Assembly: GCA_036382515.1 (NCBI GenBank) | Contig: DASVHQ010000119.1 | Location: 1 to 64,000, forward strand | DNA from: JADGRF01 sp036382515 | Lineage (GTDB): Bacteria; Myxococcota_A; Polyangia; Polyangiales; JAFGIB01 | Direction of reading: 5' to 3' | DNA length: 64,000 bases | Position numbers and translations under genes: made by a program | The notes under the pieces: model-generated | Told to the model about the DNA's origin: nothing | The model's input: only the letters and a program-made list of their open reading frames with translations | Databases searched by the model: none | Shown: positions 59,869 to 64,000 of the stretch, piece by piece | Layout of the letters: each line of letters starts with the position of its first letter | Position numbering within the stretch: position 1 is the stretch's first letter

Positions 59869-60846
59869 GTGTCCACGCTCGACGTCCGCATGATGAAGCG
59901 CGCATTGCGCGCAGCCGAGCGCGGCGATCCAAGCCCCAATCCCCACGTGGGCGCAGTGCTCGCGCGCGGCGATCAGGTAATTTCCGTGGGCTACCACGCG
60001 TGCTGCGGCCAGGCGCATGCCGAAGTGGATGCCATCCGGCGAGCGGCTGGCAGCGTCCGCGGCGCGACGCTCTACGTGACGCTCGAGCCGTGCAACCACC
60101 ATGGGCGCACGCCGCCCTGCACCGAGGCGATCCTCGCGGCCGGCATCGAGCGCGTGGTGGTGGGCTGCGAGGACCCGGCACCGCACGTGCCGGGCAGCGC
60201 CCGGCGGCTGCGCCGCGCCGGCGTGGAGGTCGTGGTTGGCGTGGAACGCGAGCGCGCACGCGCCATGATCGTGGACTTCGAGAAGTTCATGCTCCACGGC
60301 CTGCCTTACGTGACGCTGACGGCGGCGGCGACGCTCGCCGGGCGCGAGGCCGCCCGCAGCGGCAACGCGAAGCGACCTGGTGGGCGGGCTGCCGGCCGCA
60401 GCGCGCATCACTTGCGAGCGCAGGCGGACGCCGTGTTGGTCGGTGTCGGCACGGTGCTCGCCGATGATCCGGAGCTGACCGACGGTCTCGGACGCGGGCG
60501 AATTCCCTTGCGCGTCGTGCTCGACACGCAGCTACGAACCCCGCCATGCTCGAGGCTCGTGTCGACTGCGCCGCAAGTGCGCACGCTGATCTTGCACGGC
60601 AAAGCGGCGAGTCCGGTGCGGGCGCGCCGGCTGGCCGAGGCGGGTGTCGAGCTTGCGCGCGTGCGCACCAGCGCTTGCGGCCGGCTTGCGTTGCGCGATG
60701 TGCTTCGAACGCTGGCCAGGCGTGATGTCGTGCGCCTGCTCGTCGCGGGGGGAGCAGGCGTGCACGGCGCCTTCCTGGACGCCGGGCTTGCCGATCGCGT
60801 CGATGACTCCGTGCTCGTGGTCGGCCCGCTGCTGCGCCGCGCCTGA
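59869..60846 (+). CDS. ribD: Riboflavin biosynthesis deaminase/reductase RibD
   Basis: From GTG 59869, with GAGGTGG upstream, the product has 325 residues. The deaminase half has MKRALRAAERGDPSPNPHVGAVL, the Zn ligand HAE (GQAHAEVDAI) and PCNHHGRTPPC. The reductase half has AHHLRAQADAVLVGVGTVLADDPELT and a late VRLLVAGGAGVHGAFLDAGLAD. It is somewhat shorter than the usual 360-370 residues, with trimming in both halves. It is 13 bp after ribBA. No ribE or ribH is present in the window. Confidence 0.93.
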   Translation: MSTLDVRMMKRALRAAERGDPSPNPHVGAVLARGDQVISVGYHACCGQAHAEVDAIRRAAGSVRGATLYVTLEPCNHHGRTPPCTEAILAAGIERVVVGCEDPAPHVPGSARRLRRAGVEVVVGVERERARAMIVDFEKFMLHGLPYVTLTAAATLAGREAARSGNAKRPGGRAAGRSAHHLRAQADAVLVGVGTVLADDPELTDGLGRGRIPLRVVLDTQLRTPPCSRLVSTAPQVRTLILHGKAASPVRARRLAEAGVELARVRTSACGRLALRDVLRTLARRDVVRLLVAGGAGVHGAFLDAGLADRVDDSVLVVGPLLRRA

Positions 60847-60892
60847 GCTCCGGGCTGCGGCGCACGCCGATCGAGTGGGGCGCGTGCTGCCT

Positions 60893-61606
60893 TCACGGCA
60901 ACGGCTGATCCGACGCGGCGAACAGTGCCACCGAGCCGACCACCGTGCAGCGCACGTTGGCGAAGTGTGCGGCCAGCGCACGTCGCAGCCCAGCCTCGGT
61001 GTCGGTCAAGTTGTGAAAGCTGCCGATCAGATTGAACAGGTCGAGCATGCGGCGCGCGCGCCAGCTGCTCGCCGAGGCTTTCCCGAGAATCGTGCTGCCG
61101 AACAGGATCCCGTCCGGCGCGAGCACGGCTTTGAGATTGCCGATCACGACCTGCTTCTGTTCGAAGCCACCGGGCAGACAGTGCAGCACGTAGTTGAGGC
61201 AGATGCTCTCGAACGGGCATGCGACCGGCGGCAGCGGTAAGAAGAGGTTGTGGTGGAGCAGCGTCGGTTGGTAGCTGCGCAGCCGGCGTGCCGACCACTT
61301 CAGGCTCGACGGGCTGTAGTCGAGCAGGGTCAGCATGGGTGGTTGGTGAGAACCGCGCTGCGCAGCGGCGGGGATGCAATGTGCTGGCAGGTGGCCGGTG
61401 CCGCAGCCAGCCTCGAGATGAACGTCGCGCACGTGGCGTCGGTAGAAGTCTTTGATGCTCTCGCTCGGGCACTGCCAGATGCCAGGATTCCAGATCCCGT
61501 AAACACCGACGTCGTACAGGGACAGAATGCCCACGTTGTACGGCCGCACGGCGCGCCAGACTTCCCGGTCGAACTTCTGATCCGTCGTGGTGTTCATGGG
61601 GCTCAT
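60893..61606 (-). CDS. Class I SAM-dependent methyltransferase
   Basis: The 237-residue product has the SAM-binding motif VHLEAGCGTGHLPAH (about 61-75), LTLLDYSPSSLKWSARRL (motif with acidic residue, about 92-109), and SICLNYVLHCLPGG. An aromatic-rich N-terminus precedes (YNVGILSLYDVGVYGIWN). The substrate is unknown; the form recalls small-molecule or fungal-type secondary metabolite methyltransferases. A Met three codons further in (61597) is an alternative start. Confidence 0.85.
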   Translation of the reverse strand: MSPMNTTTDQKFDREVWRAVRPYNVGILSLYDVGVYGIWNPGIWQCPSESIKDFYRRHVRDVHLEAGCGTGHLPAHCIPAAAQRGSHQPPMLTLLDYSPSSLKWSARRLRSYQPTLLHHNLFLPLPPVACPFESICLNYVLHCLPGGFEQKQVVIGNLKAVLAPDGILFGSTILGKASASSWRARRMLDLFNLIGSFHNLTDTEAGLRRALAAHFANVRCTVVGSVALFAASDQPLP

Positions 61607-61836
61607 CCGAAGGACTTCGCTCGGAGGGCCCCTCGTGTTCAGCGCGTTCAGCGCGCGCGAGGGAGGCTCAGCGTACGAGAACTGAAGAGCGGAACGGGAC
61701 CGACCATCTCATGCACCGCAATGAGGGTCAACCTGTCACCCGCTTGGGTAGGCACCTCGGGGGTTACGAGACGCGTGGCATCGAGCCGCCATCCGCGCGC
61801 CTTGCGCGCTCACGAGCCCGAGACTGGGTTCGACGC

Positions 61837-62109
61837 ATGGTCGATGCACCGATCGATGCCGCCGCGGCAGCCCGTCTGTCGCGCGTCCAGCACACGCTGA
61901 CACTCGCCCTGACCCACTACGGTCGCAAGACAGGCGGGGCGTATCGCGTCACCATCTTCTTCACGGCCGACGGCGATCACGTCAACCTATTTCGCGGCGG
62001 TTGCTTAGCGCCTGGGGGCCGCGACCGGAAGCGCCCGCCCCGCCATGTGCATCAGGCGACCTCCAAAAACGAACGCGAAAACCAGACCTTGACACCCACA
62101 CAACGGTAG
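61837..62109 (+). pseudogene. Truncated deazaflavin-dependent nitroreductase-like gene
   Basis: From ATG 61837, about 50 residues match the start of the DUF385/deazaflavin-dependent nitroreductase family: RVQHTLTLALTHYGRKTGGAYRVTIFFTADGDHVNLF. After this the frame reads RGGCLAPGGRDRKRPPRHV without family character and stops at 62109, 19 bp before tRNA-Asn. Intact members have about 130-150 residues. Truncation by an insertion or deletion next to the tRNA is likely. Confidence 0.7.
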
Positions 62110-62116
62110 CTAATCT
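62089..62116 (+). promoter_or_regulatory. Promoter of tRNA-Asn
   Basis: A perfect TTGACA (62089-62094) is followed after 16 bp by TAATCT (62111-62116). The expected transcript start is about 62123, 5 bp before the mature tRNA. Confidence 0.7.
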
Positions 62117-62127
62117 GCGCACCCTAT

Positions 62128-62203
62128 TCCGGAATAGCTCAGCTGGTAGAGCAGGCGGCTGTTAACCGCCGGGTCGTAGGTTCGAGTCCTACTTCCGGAG
62201 CCA
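62128..62203 (+). tRNA. tRNA-Asn (GTT) with encoded CCA
   Basis: The acceptor arms TCCGGAA and TTCCGGA pair fully. The anticodon loop CTGTTAA carries GTT between GGCGG and CCGCC. The T arm GTAGG-TTCGAGT-CCTAC is canonical, the discriminator is G, and CCA is encoded at 62201-62203. It is the only tRNA I found, and it is next to an integrase remnant. Confidence 0.97.
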
Positions 62204-62945
62204 AGACCCCCCTTTTGTGAGGACCGCCTCGGGACGGTTAACTTCGTCCGGCCGAAGCGAGGGGGCGGCGGCCATGAAGGCCAGCACGTTCAGGGGTTTG
62301 GCCTTGATCGCGATCCGGTCCGTGTGGACCACGATCTCCTCGACCAAGAAGTTCAGTGAACAACTTGTCGGCCAGGTGATCGAGCACAAGGCGATCGAGG
62401 ACGTTCACACGGAGGCGCTTCCCCTTGCACTTGCTCTTGCCGATCCGGGTGAAGGTTCGGCAGTTGTAGTACGCATGAGGGTGTTCGCCTGCGAAGACCT
62501 TGCCCGACGTTTCCTTGGTGAAGCTCGCCCCGCAGTGCCCGCACTTGATGAGACCCGCCAACAAGAGCGGGCTCGACGGCGTACGACCGGGGGTTGTCTT
62601 GGGGTTGCGGCGTTCGCGGATCGTCTGAGCGAGATCAAAAACGTCACGCTCTACGAATCCTTCGACTTCGAGCGGTATCCACTCGCTCCGAGCCCGAGGC
62701 TTCTTGCCCGCCGTGTCCCACGTGCCCCAGTAGTAGGTGCCAGCGCCAGCTTCCTCCTCGATCACCCGGAGCACGTCATCCTTGGTCCAAGCACCGCCAC
62801 GGTACTCGATGCCTCGCCGGTTCAGCTCGGCCGCGACAGCCTTCGCTCCCCTCCCATCAACCCACAGGCCGAAGAGCATTCGGCTCTCCGCGAGAAGGCC
62901 GTCAAGATCGAACCCTGGATCCCTACGCCGCCTTGACCTCGACCT
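62189..62945 (-). pseudogene. Decayed large serine recombinase (integrase), C-terminal part
   Basis: The frame from 62945 (first ATG 62879) to 62238 encodes the recombinase domain (AKAVAAELNRRGIEYRGGAWTKDDVLRVI) and the zinc ribbon (IKCGHCGASFT, then CRTFTRIGKSKCKG) of large serine recombinases. The N-terminal catalytic resolvase domain is absent. Near 62345-62365 the sensible frame shifts to LVEEIVVHTDRIAIKAKP, which continues to a stop at 62189 inside the tRNA-Asn 3' half. A truncation plus a frameshift mark it as a relic. Confidence 0.78.
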
Positions 62946-63240
62946 TCAACTTCACACCGGCAGCGTCCAGCTCACCCTGTACTGCAAGCTTCACGAATTG
63001 ACTCTCCGAGTACCCAAGCAGCTTGGCCCACTTGGAAGCCCGCTCCACGCTCACGTTCCTGCGGCCCTTCTCGATGTCGCACAGGTTGGCCCGTGAAACG
63101 CCGAGCTTCTTGGCGAAGACTTCCAGGGTGATGTGCTCCCCCTCTCGGATGGCGCTCAAGTACGAACCGAACGTCAACGGCCCGACCATAGCCTCCAAGG
63201 CCGAGCGGGCATCCACAGTCTTCTTGCGGCTTGTCTTCAT
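62923..63240 (-). CDS. XRE-family helix-turn-helix regulator
   Basis: From ATG 63240 the product has 105 residues. The HTH lies at about 40-75: TLEVFAKKLGVSRANLCDIEKGRRNVSVERA. A short C-terminal part follows. The N-terminus is basic. It lies directly upstream of, and slightly overlapping, the integrase relic, so it probably came with the same element. An upstream frame ending WIEDINQNENN just before it may be the end of a lost partner gene, which is a guess. Confidence 0.85.
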   Translation of the reverse strand: MKTSRKKTVDARSALEAMVGPLTFGSYLSAIREGEHITLEVFAKKLGVSRANLCDIEKGRRNVSVERASKWAKLLGYSESQFVKLAVQGELDAAGVKLKVEVKAA

Positions 63241-63316
63241 GGCTTGCCTCAGTTGTTCTCGTTCTGGTTGATATCTTCGATCCACACGACGCCGCCACGC
63301 TCGCCGCCACGGCGCT

Positions 63317-64000
63317 TCAGCCGGCGACCAGCGTGATGGTCGCAATCTCGGCCGGTGCGAGCACGCGCATGGGCGGTCCCCAGAAACCCGTGCCTCGGCT
63401 GACGTAGATCTGGGTGTCGGCCTGCCGGTGCAGCCCCGCGAGGTACGGCTGGGCCAGCATGACCAGCGCGCCGAACGGCTGGATCTGCCCACCATGCGTG
63501 TGGCCCGACAGCTGCAATCCTGCACCGACCTCGACGGCCTGCGCGATCTGGACCGGCTGATGCGCGAGCACGACGAGCTCACGCTCCGGGTCGCGACCCT
63601 TCGCCGCCAGCTGCATGTTGGGCGCGATCGCGGGGTAGCGGGTGGCGTGGTGATCGGGTACTCCGAGCAGGTCGAAGCTCGCGCCCCCGGGGCCGCTGTC
63701 GCCGATCGCTACCCGTTCGTTCATGAGCACCGGGATGCCGAGCTGCTCCAGAAACACCACCCACGGATCGCAGCCCGAGTAGTACTCGTGGTTGCCGGTG
63801 ACGAAGTAGGTGCCGTGGCGCGCACGCAGCTTGGACAAGAGCCCGATCTCGTGGCCGAGGACCGCGACCGAGCCGTCGACCAGATCGCCCGTGATCACGA
63901 TGAGGTCGGGTTTCAGCCGCAGCGTCGTCTCGATCACCGCGCGCAGGAAGCGCTCGCCGAGCATGGGTCCGATGTGCACGTCGGAGATCTGCGCGATGCG
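63317..64000 (-). CDS. Calcineurin-like metallophosphoesterase, 3' part
   Basis: The visible 227 residues run from the right edge of the window to TGA at 63317-63319. They show the metal-binding motifs in order: ISDVHIG, LIVITGDLVDG, FVTGNHEYYSG and SGHTHGGQIQPFG. This pattern is that of YkuE/LpxG-like phosphoesterases that are often membrane-linked at the N-terminus. The N-terminal part is beyond 64000. Substrate unknown. Confidence 0.93.
   Translation of the reverse strand, partial: RIAQISDVHIGPMLGERFLRAVIETTLRLKPDLIVITGDLVDGSVAVLGHEIGLLSKLRARHGTYFVTGNHEYYSGCDPWVVFLEQLGIPVLMNERVAIGDSGPGGASFDLLGVPDHHATRYPAIAPNMQLAAKGRDPERELVVLAHQPVQIAQAVEVGAGLQLSGHTHGGQIQPFGALVMLAQPYLAGLHRQADTQIYVSRGTGFWGPPMRVLAPAEIATITLVAG

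Noticed and set aside
62128..63320. Search for a direct repeat of the tRNA-Asn 3' end to define attL and attR
   Set aside because: I found no second copy of the tRNA 3' end up to the metallophosphoesterase gene, so element borders cannot be placed.

Overview
The window is 64 kb of high-GC DNA (the two places that look clearly AT-rich are about 24.65-24.87 kb and short promoter stretches). It most resembles a chromosomal segment from a Myxococcota-type bacterium, probably of the Polyangiales/Nannocystales side. The pointers are a Hanks-type Ser/Thr kinase with a transmembrane anchor, three FHA proteins (two with zinc ribbons), an FHA+DUF4388 protein, a CarD/CdnL regulator, a PilZ protein of the Myxococcus paralogous type, a TIGR04563-type ribbon-helix-helix protein, a lysine-rich histone-H1-like protein and Gly/Ser/Ala-rich lipoproteins with Cys-rich ends. 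This assignment rests on gene content recognised by eye, not on a database search.

Layout. 0-4 kb: the start of an exported protein running off the left edge, a Ser/Thr kinase, an OmpA-type lipoprotein and a DUF4833 protein. 4-7.6 kb: the rest of a tightly overlapping minus-strand operon, yacG-hemE-hemH, a Cys-rich small protein, and a split YeeE/YedE-type sulfur transporter, running on into DUF4833 and OmpA. 7.9-10.9 kb: the conserved translation cluster rpsB-tsf-pyrH-frr. 11-19 kb: a three-part metallopeptidase/TolB-propeller/BamA-barrel protein, FHA-DUF4388, two large membrane proteins facing away from each other, and a broken FrnE/DsbA gene. 19-24.6 kb: PilZ, ribonuclease G/E, a membrane protein, carD, ppx/gppA and a second OmpA lipoprotein. 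24.6-25.3 kb: an AT-rich promoter region and an H1-like gene interrupted by a run of ten A. 25.3-34 kb: an rqcH-like gene with a DUF72 gene, two tandem zinc-ribbon/double-FHA genes, an alpha/beta hydrolase, a small RHH protein, an S41 protease and a tail-anchored zinc-ribbon protein. 34.5-44.1 kb: a respiratory complex I operon with nuoE, F, J, K, L, M, N and a cupredoxin-like secreted protein. 44-57 kb: a LuxR regulator, a radical SAM protein, lepB, miaE, a FGE-type lipoprotein with tsaB, yajQ, a GT5 glycosyltransferase, a TIGR01777 protein, purE, a PpiC lipoprotein and a phosphatase. 57.4-60.8 kb: an isoprenoid-synthase-like gene coupled to ribBA and ribD. 61.6-63.3 kb: a small accessory scar at tRNA-Asn, with a truncated nitroreductase-like gene, a decayed serine integrase and an XRE regulator. 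The window ends inside a metallophosphoesterase gene.

How it fits together. Most genes are housekeeping: heme synthesis, translation, RNA turnover, complex I, riboflavin, purine synthesis and tRNA modification. Between them lies a phospho-signalling layer of a kinase plus FHA and zinc-ribbon adaptors. Points that deserve attention are the A10 tract in the H1-like gene that splits one lysine-rich frame in two, a NuoL with a PKD-like C-terminal domain of about 190 residues, complex I genes lacking nuoG, H and I in the middle, a 104-bp element repeated at two convergent gene ends, a long inverted repeat at 47.4 kb, and the tRNA-Asn integration scar.
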